Source: Thermoanaerobaculia bacterium
GTDB taxonomy: Bacteria > Acidobacteriota > Thermoanaerobaculia > Multivoradales > JAHEKO01
Length of the DNA: 38,287 bases
NCBI GenBank assembly: GCA_945787575.1
Contig: CALZKB010000030.1
Coordinates: 1 to 38,287 of the forward strand
Reading direction: 5' to 3'
Notes under the pieces: model-generated
Database searches by the model: none
What the model was told of the DNA's origin: nothing
Seen by the model: only the letters and a program-made list of their open reading frames with translations
Part shown: positions 31,300 through 38,287 of the stretch, piece by piece
Layout of the letters: every line of letters starts with the position of its first letter
Numbering within the stretch: the stretch's first letter is position 1
Translations under genes and position numbers: made by a program

Positions 31300-34200
31300 T
31301 CAGGGCGAACCGACGAGAACGAACGGCGCCCAGTAGTATGGATGGGCCTGGACACCTGCCGCTATCTGCTCGAGCTTGGCCTGACGCAGCGCCTCCGCCA
31401 TGCCGGCTCCGGCACTCAGCCGCCGGTAGAAGCCCACCATCAGCTCAGCGGTCGAAGCGTCCTCCACCGCCCAAAGGCTGACCGCGACCGCGTCCGCACC
31501 GGCGTAGAGGAAGGCGCGGGTCATTCCCAGCAGCCCCTCACCGCGCACCTGGCGGCCGAGAGCCGTCTCGCACCCCGACAGCACGACCAGTTGGGCGTCC
31601 AGCTCCAGCTCGAAGATCTCGTGTGCCTGGAGCAGCCCGTCGTCGCCGGCGGTGTCCGCGGTCAGGAGAAGAGCGGAGAGTGCGGGCTCGTCGTTGTCGA
31701 TCACGGCGTGCGCCGCCAGGTGCACGTAGCGAGCGTCGCGCACCGCCGTTTCCTCACGGAACCGACGCTCGGTCGCCTCGGAGCCGAGGAACATCTTCAC
31801 CCGGGTGGCATCGAAGAGCTCGGCGATCGACTCGACCTCGGATCGAGCCCCGGCAAGTCTGCGCCACTGCCACGAGTCACGATCCCCGAGGCCCCTGAGG
31901 ATCGGCCCTTCGCCCACCGTCGTCTCGCGAGCCGCCGGTAGCGCGGGGTCGGCGAAAGCGGCGAGATCGAAGCTCGAAACATCCACCGACGACTCCCGCC
32001 TCTCGAGCACTCCGAGGGTCGTCGCCGAAGGGAGGTACGACACCGCCCATTTCGCCAGAAGATACTCTTCGGCACGCTCCCCGCCTGCCGGCAGCAGTAG
32101 TGCCTCGAACGGTAGGTAGTGGAGCAGCCCGTCCGGCGAGATCAGGAGATGGGAGCGGTCGACGAGGAGCCGCTCCACGGGAGCTAGCAGCTCGAGGTAG
32201 AGCTCGGCCGCCACCGCGCGGTAACGGCCCATCGCGCGACGCCCCGGGCGCTCGAGATGGGCGCGCACCTCTTCGATCAGCGGACGCAGCCTCTCTTCCG
32301 AAGCGATCCGTTCGAAGGCGAGCTGAGATGAGGTGACGACAAATACGTACGAGCCGCGCTCGCCGAGAACGAAACTGACGAACGCCTGCCCGGGCTCGAG
32401 GAGAGCTTGGGCTTCGGCGACGTCGAGCGGCTCGGGGTAGACCAACCGGTCCCATCGCGGATCGGACAACCGAATCTCCCTTTCGAGCGCCTGCCGCTCG
32501 CGGTTGAGCTCCCGCACGTCGCTCTTGAGCTCGTCGGTGCGCTCCGCATCGAGCTCCGCCTGGCTCAATGCTCGGGTCAACGACCGTTGGGCCGCGGACA
32601 GGCGGCCCGCAAGGTCGTTTCGACGGCTTCGCAGGTCGTCTGAGAGGTCCTGGATGAGGTCGGCCTCGGACTCGATCAACAGCTCGACGAGACTGCGGGC
32701 GCGCGAGCGCTCGGCGACGACGAACGCCTGCTCGGCATAACCTTGGCGGGGGAAGCGACGATCGAGAGTCTCCAGAATGTCGACGAGCAGAGTGAAGTCG
32801 CGCTGGCTGCGAGACATCAGGCCGGCTCGCAGATCGGGCTCGACCACGCCCCGCTTCAACGACTCGACCGTGGCCAGCGCGACGCTCACCTCTCGTTGGG
32901 CCGCTTCCGGATCACCGGAGTCGAGGAGAAACCGGGCGTGCCGTGCCCGCGCCGCGGCCTCCTGAAACGGGTCGCCGACCAGTCTCGCCAACGCCACGGC
33001 TTCGGCGAAGTGCTTCGAAGCGCGCTCGCTCCGACCGAGCTCGGCCAGGGCTCGTGCCAGCTCTCGATGGGCGGACAGCTGACCGGGTCTGTCCGACAGC
33101 TCCTCGAGCAGGGCCAGCGCCCTTGCGAGGAGCTCCGCGGCGGCCACGGCGTCCCCCTCGTCCTGGCGAAGGCGCCCTAGGCCATACGAGCTGTAGGCTT
33201 CGCCTGCCCTGTTCTCGGCCGCTTCACTTCGCTCTCGCGCCCGCCGGAAGAAGTCCTGCGCTTCGGGGTCCCCATCCTCCCTCAGCAGCTCGCCGATGGT
33301 GATCAGCGCCCAGATCTCGTCGGTGACGGAATCCGCGGCAATCGCCGCATCGAGCGCCTTCGCCAGATACTCGATCGCCCGGCGGCGGTGCCCCAGGATC
33401 CGATAGATCGCGCCGAGATTGCTACCGATGTTGGCCTGCCAACGGATGTCGCCCAGTCGCTCGGCGATCTCCAGCGCGGTCTGGTAGTCGTCGATCGCCG
33501 AACGCAGATCGCCCACTCCCTTGCGCAGAACGCCGCGGTTGTTCAGCACCCGCATCTCCTGATCGGTGTCCCCCAGGCGGCGGGCCAACGCCAGCGCTTC
33601 CTCGGAAAGCTCGAGTGCGTCCGAGTAGCGGCCGAGCGACCGGTAGACGGCTCCGAGATTGGACAGGGTGTTCGCTCGCTCGTCCAGGCGACCGGCACTC
33701 GCACCGATCGCGAGCGAGCGCTCGAACGCTTCGACGACGCGTTCCATGTCCCCCTCGTAGTAGTAGTAGCCGCCGAGGTTGTTCCAGCTCAGCGCCTCGA
33801 TTCTCAGGTCTCCGACCCGACGGGCGAGGTCCAACGCCTCCTGAAAGAGGGCGTGGGCGGCCGCTCGCTCTCCCCTACCGAGCAACAACCCGCCGTATCC
33901 GTCGAGAGACTCGGCCAGCTGCGCCTTGTGAGCCGTGAGGCGGAGTCGCGCGATCGACTCGCGATGGAGCTCCTCGGCAATCTCGTTCTCTCCCGTCCGC
34001 TCGTGACAGAAGGCGAGCTCGCGGAGCACGCGGCCGCCCCATTCGGGGGAGACGTCGGCGGTCAAAAGCTGGGCGGCGGCGGTCAGGAGATCGGCCGCCG
34101 CGGTGAGGTCCTCTTCGGTGCTCCCCTCCTTGAGGCGCAGCGCCTCGGCGCGGAGCGCCAACGCCTCGAGAAGCGCGCCGTCCTGCGGGCGAGCCCGACG

Positions 34201-34575
34201 CGAACGCCGGCCGGTCTCCACAAACCTGGTCGCCTGTGAAGAGAACGGCGTGATGCGCAGCTGATGGATTCCCTCGACGTCGGTGACGAGCGCGACGACC
34301 TCTCCGAGCCACGGTTTACCAGGAAGGTCACTCGATGCGACAACTCGCCCTCTCGGGTCGCTCACCTCGACAGAGACGTCCCCTTCGAGCTGCTCGATCT
34401 CGATCTCGAAATAGTGATTGGCCGGAAGATGAATGGACTCTCTCAGCGCTTTGCCGGCCGAGAGTTTCGTCGGCGGCGACGCCTCGGCCACGCGCCGCGT
34501 CGCGGGCACGGCCGAGCCTCCGACCCAGCCCGCGCAGAGCGCGATGACCAATCCCCTTTGCCAGTTGATTCGCAC
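31300..34575 (-). CDS. exported TPR-CHAT protein (caspase-like protease fold)
   Basis: About 1091 aa. A Sec signal (RINWQRGLVIALCAGWVGGS) is followed by a PPC-like beta domain (about 35-110: NHYFEIEIEQLEGDVSVEVSDPRGR). A long tetratricopeptide array follows (about 140-600, many ALxLARRLGDxxxE units), then a charged coiled-coil (about 625-715). The C-terminal CHAT domain contains His956 (HLAAHAVID) and Cys1002 (LSGCETALG), the caspase/separase-type dyad, and GLLGMTRAFLYAGADAV. The catalytic residues are intact. I prefer the GTG at 34575 because GGTGGGA lies just upstream; a GTG at 34587 would add four residues. TPR-CHAT proteins are known as proteases in Craspase and gasdermin systems, but this one is exported and has no Cas or gasdermin neighbour, so its target is unknown. 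Confidence 0.9.
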   Translation of the reverse strand: MRINWQRGLVIALCAGWVGGSAVPATRRVAEASPPTKLSAGKALRESIHLPANHYFEIEIEQLEGDVSVEVSDPRGRVVASSDLPGKPWLGEVVALVTDVEGIHQLRITPFSSQATRFVETGRRSRRARPQDGALLEALALRAEALRLKEGSTEEDLTAAADLLTAAAQLLTADVSPEWGGRVLRELAFCHERTGENEIAEELHRESIARLRLTAHKAQLAESLDGYGGLLLGRGERAAAHALFQEALDLARRVGDLRIEALSWNNLGGYYYYEGDMERVVEAFERSLAIGASAGRLDERANTLSNLGAVYRSLGRYSDALELSEEALALARRLGDTDQEMRVLNNRGVLRKGVGDLRSAIDDYQTALEIAERLGDIRWQANIGSNLGAIYRILGHRRRAIEYLAKALDAAIAADSVTDEIWALITIGELLREDGDPEAQDFFRRARERSEAAENRAGEAYSSYGLGRLRQDEGDAVAAAELLARALALLEELSDRPGQLSAHRELARALAELGRSERASKHFAEAVALARLVGDPFQEAAARARHARFLLDSGDPEAAQREVSVALATVESLKRGVVEPDLRAGLMSRSQRDFTLLVDILETLDRRFPRQGYAEQAFVVAERSRARSLVELLIESEADLIQDLSDDLRSRRNDLAGRLSAAQRSLTRALSQAELDAERTDELKSDVRELNRERQALEREIRLSDPRWDRLVYPEPLDVAEAQALLEPGQAFVSFVLGERGSYVFVVTSSQLAFERIASEERLRPLIEEVRAHLERPGRRAMGRYRAVAAELYLELLAPVERLLVDRSHLLISPDGLLHYLPFEALLLPAGGERAEEYLLAKWAVSYLPSATTLGVLERRESSVDVSSFDLAAFADPALPAARETTVGEGPILRGLGDRDSWQWRRLAGARSEVESIAELFDATRVKMFLGSEATERRFREETAVRDARYVHLAAHAVIDNDEPALSALLLTADTAGDDGLLQAHEIFELELDAQLVVLSGCETALGRQVRGEGLLGMTRAFLYAGADAVAVSLWAVEDASTAELMVGFYRRLSAGAGMAEALRQAKLEQIAAGVQAHPYYWAPFVLVGSP

Positions 34576-34646
34576 GGTTGTTCCCACCCGGCGGGATCGA
34601 TGCCGGACAGTAGGACAGGCGGCTCGTGAGCCCTTTTGTTACCGGC

Positions 34647-34952
34647 TCAATCGCCGTACTTGATCGGCTCGCCCAGCTCGTGCAGCGAAAAGTTGGCCAT
34701 GATCTGGTGACCGTTGAAGTCGAGGACGCGGATGTCTTCGACTCCCCGGAGGTCTGCACTGACGCTCTCGTAGGAGTCGGGGTAGCGGCTCGCGACCGCC
34801 GCGCGATCGACGGCGTAGGCGATGAACTTGTCGATCCCCTTGTAACGCAGCTTCGCCACGAGACGATCGTCGGTCACCTCGTCGTAGGTCGACAGGACGA
34901 GGATCGGGCCGGTACCGGTGAAGATCAAATAAGCGCGGGGGTCTGAGCTCAT
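34647..34952 (-). CDS. conserved hypothetical protein, 101 aa
   Basis: A small soluble protein (SSDPRAYLIFTGTGPILVLSTYDE at the start, about 40 residues of helices in the middle, then IRVLDFNGHQIMANFSLHELGEPI). I recognise it only as a conserved uncharacterised type, mixed alpha/beta, with no signal peptide or TM segment. It is divergent from the trmJ-like gene (42 nt between starts) and upstream of the TPR-CHAT gene on the same strand (about 70 nt), so it could be transcribed with it. No catalytic motif is evident. Confidence 0.7.
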   Translation of the reverse strand: MSSDPRAYLIFTGTGPILVLSTYDEVTDDRLVAKLRYKGIDKFIAYAVDRAAVASRYPDSYESVSADLRGVEDIRVLDFNGHQIMANFSLHELGEPIKYGD

Positions 34953-34994
34953 GGCCTGGCAATCTCCTCTGCCGGGAGCTTACCGGGTGGCGGT

Positions 34995-35777
34995 ATGCTG
35001 TCAAGGATGACGAGGGACGCGGTTGCCGATCCGACCGCGCGTGCCGAGGATCGACCGACAGTCGTTCTCGTCCGCACGCAGGAACAGGGCAACCTCGGCT
35101 CGACGGCGCGTGCGATGGCCAACATGGGGCTCTCCAAGCTCATCCTCGTCGCGCCGCGAGAGCCGATCGGCCCGACCGCCCGCGCCTTCGCGGTCGGCGC
35201 CGGCCACGTCCTCGACGGCGCGCGGCTCGTCGACGACCTGGAGAGCGCGCTCGCCCCGTTCCAGCGGGTGGTCGGGACCACCTCGACCCGAGGCCGCACC
35301 ATCGACGCTCCACCGATCTCCCCTCGGGAGCTGCCGCCGGTGCTCGCCGATGATCCGCCCTACACCTCGACGGCGCTGGTCTTCGGTCCCGAGGCGTCCG
35401 GACTCAAGCTCGAGGAGCTGAGCCTCTGCTCGCCGTTGGTGCGCATCCCCTGCTCGCCGGTCCAGCCGACCCTCAACTTGGCGCAGGCGGTCTTGATCCT
35501 CAGCTGGGAGCTGGCGATGGCCTCGCGCGCGGAGCCGGCCGACTCCGCGGCCCGATCCACGGTCCGCCCAGAACTCGCCGCCGCGCACGAGATCGAAGGC
35601 CTCTTCGATCAGCTTCGCCCCCTCCTCGCCGAAGTCGGGTTCGACCGCGACGGATCCTTCGAATCCGTCATGCGAGACTTGCGCTCGTTGGCGGCGCGCG
35701 CGTCGCTCACCGAGCGTGAGGTCCGCATCCTTCGCGGGATCTGCCGCAGGACCCGTGGGGCGCTCGATCACCGCTGA
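34995..35777 (+). CDS. trmJ: TrmJ-type tRNA/rRNA methyltransferase (SPOUT)
   Basis: A SPOUT-fold RNA 2'-O-methyltransferase, closest to TrmJ (Cm32/Um32 in tRNA). The knotted SAM site is visible: VVLVRTQEQGNLGSTARAM with the conserved N-x-G-x-x-A-R residues, LILVAPREP, ALVFGPEASGL, and IPCSPVQPTLNLAQAVLILSWEL, where the S-x-x-x-L-N motif is diagnostic. The C-terminal helical extension (FDQLRPLLAEVGF, LTEREVRILRGICRR) is typical of TrmJ rather than TrmL. 260 aa. ATG codons at 34995 and 35007 are both possible; neither has a strong ribosome-binding site. Confident on the family, less on the exact target base. Confidence 0.88.
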   Translation: MLSRMTRDAVADPTARAEDRPTVVLVRTQEQGNLGSTARAMANMGLSKLILVAPREPIGPTARAFAVGAGHVLDGARLVDDLESALAPFQRVVGTTSTRGRTIDAPPISPRELPPVLADDPPYTSTALVFGPEASGLKLEELSLCSPLVRIPCSPVQPTLNLAQAVLILSWELAMASRAEPADSAARSTVRPELAAAHEIEGLFDQLRPLLAEVGFDRDGSFESVMRDLRSLAARASLTEREVRILRGICRRTRGALDHR

Positions 35778-35837
35778 TTCGGACGAGGGCCCGGGACGCG
35801 TTCGACGGCGTCTCTGTTGATAAGCTGCCAACCTCTG

Positions 35838-36485
35838 ATGATCGCCGGCCAGACTACCTCCGCCGTCTCTTCGAGTCTCGCGCGCACGCCGGTCGTCGGC
35901 GTCGTCCGAACCGACTCGACCTCCGTGGCGCGCGAGCAAGCGTGCGCCCTGATCTCCGCCGAGCTCGAGCTCGTGGAGATCACCTTTACCGTACCCGACG
36001 CCGGCGAACTGGTGCGCGAGCTCCAGACCGTGAGAGGTGAGTCGGCTCCTCCCTGGATCGGCATGGGGAGCGTGACGACTCGCGCCCGCGCCGAGGAGGC
36101 GGTGGCCGCGGGGACCGACTTCATCGTGTCTCCCAACGCTTCGGCGGAGGTCGCGAGGGTCGCTCGCGAGGCGGGGTGCTACCTGGTCATCGGGGCGCTC
36201 ACGCCCACCGAGATCGTTGAGGCCCACGAGCTCGGAGCGGACCTCGTCAAGGTCTATCCGCTGCCGGCGGTCGGCGGCAGCAGCTATCTCCAGGTGGTCC
36301 GCGGTCCACTCTGGGACATCGAGATGCTCGCCGCGGGCGGCTTCGAGGTCGACGAGATTCCGGCTTATCGTGCAGCCGGCGCGCGGGCCTTCGGGATGGC
36401 CGCACCGCTTCTGCTCGACGGCGGCGGATCCCCGCGTGAATCGGTGGCGCGAGCGGTGGCTCTGGCACGAGGAGACGACGGATGA
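35838..36485 (+). CDS. eda: KDPG / 4-hydroxy-2-oxoglutarate aldolase
   Basis: A class I aldolase of the Entner-Doudoroff branch that splits 2-keto-3-deoxy-6-phosphogluconate into pyruvate and glyceraldehyde-3-phosphate. 215 aa from the ATG at 35838. Landmarks: VVGVVR with a conserved Arg, Glu47 in ELVEITF, IGMGSVTTRARAEEAVAAG, DFIVSPN, and the Schiff-base Lys138 in DLVKVYPLPAVGG. The C-terminal GARAFGMAAPLL is the phosphate-side region. It overlaps the next gene by 4 nt (ATGA), which in turn is 12 nt before a phosphoglycerate mutase, so this looks like a small lower-glycolysis/ED operon. An upstream TTG at 35817 would add seven residues. No edd gene is in the window. Confidence 0.9.
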   Translation: MIAGQTTSAVSSSLARTPVVGVVRTDSTSVAREQACALISAELELVEITFTVPDAGELVRELQTVRGESAPPWIGMGSVTTRARAEEAVAAGTDFIVSPNASAEVARVAREAGCYLVIGALTPTEIVEAHELGADLVKVYPLPAVGGSSYLQVVRGPLWDIEMLAAGGFEVDEIPAYRAAGARAFGMAAPLLLDGGGSPRESVARAVALARGDDG

Positions 36486-36901
36486 CACCCAGCAGCCCCC
36501 CGCGTCACATCGTTTTCGACAAGACTCCGGAGATCTTCGCCACCGACAGCGGCGGCGCTTTCTGGCTGCCGCTCCAGGTCGACAACCAGCCGCACATCGA
36601 GACCCACGCCTACGACGAGGTCCGGTTGATGGTCTCGCTCTGGTATCCGTCGCAGCAGCGCACGATCGACCTCGATCGCGCCTACGTCGAGCTGCGGGGC
36701 CTGATCGATCCCACCGATGATCACTGGTGCAAGCTCGCCGAGATCGAGCCGGTAGTCCCGGCCTACAAGGCAGGCGCCGCCTTCGACGGCTGGATCGTCC
36801 TTCCGATCTTTTCAACCCGCAGCGCCTTCGCGCTGGCGGGAAGCGGTTTTGCGACCCGCGCCCGCCTCCAGGCCCGCGCGAGCGCCTATTTCGTCTCCTA
36901 G
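36482..36901 (+). CDS. hypothetical protein, 139 aa, between eda and apgM
   Basis: I do not recognise this protein. The ATG overlaps the eda stop by four bases. It is soluble, with no signal peptide or TM segment, and looks beta-rich: HIVFDKTPEIFA, AFWLPLQVDN, EVRLMVSLWYP, RAYVELRGLI, FDGWIVLPIF, ending in a helical ARLQARASAYFVS. Three Trp and one Cys (W...HWCK) are present, with no catalytic signature. The tight coupling to eda and to the ApgM gene (12 nt) suggests a role near central carbon metabolism or simply shared regulation. Coding potential is supported by composition and by the overlap, not by a known family. Confidence 0.65.
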   Translation: MTPSSPPRHIVFDKTPEIFATDSGGAFWLPLQVDNQPHIETHAYDEVRLMVSLWYPSQQRTIDLDRAYVELRGLIDPTDDHWCKLAEIEPVVPAYKAGAAFDGWIVLPIFSTRSAFALAGSGFATRARLQARASAYFVS

Positions 36902-36913
36902 AGGAGCGACCCT

Positions 36914-38131
36914 TTGCGACATCTCCGGTTTCTCTCCGCGCTGGCGCGTGAGGCCGATACCAAGATCGTGCTGCTGGTGCTCGACGGCGTCGGTGACGTC
37001 CGCACCGCCGCCCAGCCCCAATCCGCCCTCGACCTCGCCACGACGCCGAATCTCGACGCTCTCGCGGTCGCCGGCGCGCTGGGCCGACTCACCCCGATCC
37101 TGCCGGGAGTCACTCCGGGCTCGGGCCCCGGCCATCTCGGCCTCTTCGGCTACGACGCCTCCGAGCCCGACTTCGACATTGGCCGCGGCGTGCTCGAGGC
37201 GCTCGGACTGGGCCTCGACTTCGGACCCGAAGCGCTCACCGCCCGCGGCAATTTCGCTACCGCCGACGACGACGGCAACTTGACCGATCGGCGAGCCGGC
37301 CGTATTCCCACCGAGGAATGCCGGCGGCTCTGCGCCAAGCTCGACGACGCAGTCGATCGGGTGGAGGGGGTCACCGTCCAAGTCGAGCCCGGCGAGAGCC
37401 ACCGTTTCGTGCTGATCCTGAGAGGCGAGGGTCTCAGCGCCGAGCTCACCGACACCGACCCCCAGCAGCTCGGCGTTCGACCTCTACCGGTTGCGGCGGC
37501 GAGCCTCAACGGCGAGGCGACGGCAGCCCGGGTCGCCGCCGTGATCGAGCGGCTGCACAAGGTGCTGGCGGACGAGCCGCGGGCCAACCGAGTGCTGATG
37601 CGCGGCTTCTCCAAGCTTCCGGACATCCCCCAGCTCGGCGACCTGTACCGAATGCGATTCGGCGCTTTCGCCGGCTACCCGCTCTATCGAGGCGTCGCCG
37701 CCGCGTGTGGGATGGAGGTCGTCGAATGTGGCAAGCATCTCGACGAGGTGGTCGACGCGGTGAGGCCTCGATGGCAGGACTTCGACTTCTTCTTCCTCCA
37801 CGTCAAGCAGACGGATGCCGCCGGGGAGGACGGCAACCTACGCGCCAAGGCGGACGTCGTGGAGGAGGTCGACCGTCACCTGCCGGGCCTGCTGGCGCTC
37901 GAACCGGACGTCCTGGCGGTCACCGGCGACCACTCGACGCCGGCGTTAATGAAGGCGCACTCCTGGCATCCGATCCCTCTCTTGATGCGCGGGCCGCTGG
38001 TCTTCGTCGACGACACGACGGCCTTCGACGAAGGGCAGGCGGTACGCGGACACCTCGGCCTGCTGCGCTCGCGCGAGCTGATGGGAATGCTACTCGCCCA
38101 TGGCGATCGACTCGCCAAGTTCGGCGCCTGA
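36914..38131 (+). CDS. apgM: 2,3-bisphosphoglycerate-independent phosphoglycerate mutase, ApgM type
   Basis: An alkaline-phosphatase-superfamily enzyme that interconverts 3- and 2-phosphoglycerate with two metal ions. Landmarks: LLVLDGVGD (metal-binding Asp), TPNLDALA, TPGSGPGHLGLFGYD with the likely nucleophile Ser70, ADDDGNLTDRRAGRI, FLHVKQTDAAGEDG and VTGDHSTP, the last two carrying the other metal ligands. Length 405 aa matches the archaeal-type ApgM (about 400) rather than GpmI (about 510). The TTG start at 36914 is set by GAGGAG at 36901-36906, seven bases away. It is last in an apparent eda-unknown-apgM operon. Confidence 0.94.
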   Translation: MRHLRFLSALAREADTKIVLLVLDGVGDVRTAAQPQSALDLATTPNLDALAVAGALGRLTPILPGVTPGSGPGHLGLFGYDASEPDFDIGRGVLEALGLGLDFGPEALTARGNFATADDDGNLTDRRAGRIPTEECRRLCAKLDDAVDRVEGVTVQVEPGESHRFVLILRGEGLSAELTDTDPQQLGVRPLPVAAASLNGEATAARVAAVIERLHKVLADEPRANRVLMRGFSKLPDIPQLGDLYRMRFGAFAGYPLYRGVAAACGMEVVECGKHLDEVVDAVRPRWQDFDFFFLHVKQTDAAGEDGNLRAKADVVEEVDRHLPGLLALEPDVLAVTGDHSTPALMKAHSWHPIPLLMRGPLVFVDDTTAFDEGQAVRGHLGLLRSRELMGMLLAHGDRLAKFGA

Positions 38132-38155
38132 GGAGAGACCGGAGCGAATCCTGCC

Positions 38156-38182
38156 GGTAAACGGGGGACCTTGCCCCCGGGG
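38156..38182 (+). repeat. intergenic repeat, family B copy 3
   Basis: GGTAAACGGGGGACCTTGCC followed by CCCGGGG: an imperfect palindrome with a central GACC, similar to 10034-10060. It sits between the convergent ends of apgM and the partial gene at 38186, where a terminator would be expected. Confidence 0.4.
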
Positions 38183-38185
38183 GAT

Positions 38186-38287
38186 CTAGCGGAAACCTCG
38201 TCGCAGCTCTTGCCGGAAGGTCGCGAACGCCTCTTCGCCGTAGAGACAGACGACCACCCGGTCGAGCTTGGTGCCGCCCTGGAGGTA
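38186..38287 (-). CDS. C-terminal end of a possible macro-domain protein (partial)
   Basis: The last 33 codons of a minus-strand gene entering from the right edge: GGTKLDRVVVCLYGEEAFATF followed by a basic tail and TAG. The pattern of a hydrophobic strand, then (L/Y)(S/G)EEAxxxF near the C-terminus, resembles macro-domain ADP-ribose-binding proteins such as O-acetyl-ADP-ribose deacetylases. The fragment is too short to be sure. It is convergent with apgM. Confidence 0.45.
   Translation of the reverse strand, partial: YLQGGTKLDRVVVCLYGEEAFATFRQELRRGFR

Noticed and set aside
31004-34952. CHAT gene as part of a Craspase or gasdermin defence locus
   Set aside because: No gRAMP/Cas7-11, CRISPR array or gasdermin-sized gene nearby, and the CHAT protein carries a secretion signal.

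Overview
The window is a stretch of a GC-rich Gram-negative bacterial chromosome. It most likely comes from the Acidobacteriota, possibly a Thermoanaerobaculia-like lineage. That placement is an inference from protein types: a GWxTD/VWFA-related exported protein of the kind first described in Acidobacteria, several carboxypeptidase-regulatory-like exported proteins, a secreted TPR-CHAT protein, outer-membrane barrels ending in Phe, and a PDZ/multi-TM sensor kinase paired with an NtrC-type regulator. No rRNA, CRISPR array, insertion sequence, integrase or phage gene was seen.

Layout. (1) 1-5232: a very large di-haem MauG/cytochrome c peroxidase-like protein (5' end possibly outside the window), a lipoprotein of unknown function, and an apparent N-terminal fragment of a carboxypeptidase-regulatory-like protein that stops at a tRNA-Ala(GGC) gene. 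The base composition here is visibly lower in GC than the rest. (2) 5233-7021, minus strand: tRNA-Ala with its own promoter, hflX and a small outer-membrane barrel. (3) 7139-9949, plus strand: comF and a 622-aa outer-membrane protein with a good sigma-70 promoter. (4) 9950-10296: a repeat-rich intergenic region in front of a two-component system (membrane sensor kinase plus sigma-54 activator, 10297-14433). (5) 14559-24122: a tightly packed plus-strand cluster prfA / 1362-aa repeat protein / prmC / murA / lytic transglycosylase. The release factor and its methyltransferase are separated by the giant exported protein. (6) 24062-27801: a SurA-like chaperone fragment (minus), rsmI (plus), and a cysteine desulfurase-mnmA pair (minus) whose mnmA reading frame is broken. 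(7) 27907-31007: the GWxTD-VWFA protein and a Maf nucleotide pyrophosphatase. (8) 31004-34952, minus: a 70-aa membrane protein, the exported TPR-CHAT protein and a 101-aa conserved hypothetical. (9) 34995-38131, plus: a TrmJ-type tRNA methyltransferase, KDPG aldolase, a 139-aa unknown, and an ApgM-type phosphoglycerate mutase. The window closes in the 3' end of a possible macro-domain gene.

Working together: much of the window is housekeeping for translation (tRNA-Ala, hflX, prfA, prmC, rsmI, mnmA with its sulfur donor, trmJ) and cell wall (murA, lytic transglycosylase). Mixed in are exported proteins of uncertain role. I did not find a complete, clearly new defence or mobile system. The points most worth checking are the tRNA-Ala boundary, the broken mnmA, the giant gene inside the prfA-prmC cluster, the secreted TPR-CHAT locus, and a small family of intergenic stem-loops with 7-nt loops.
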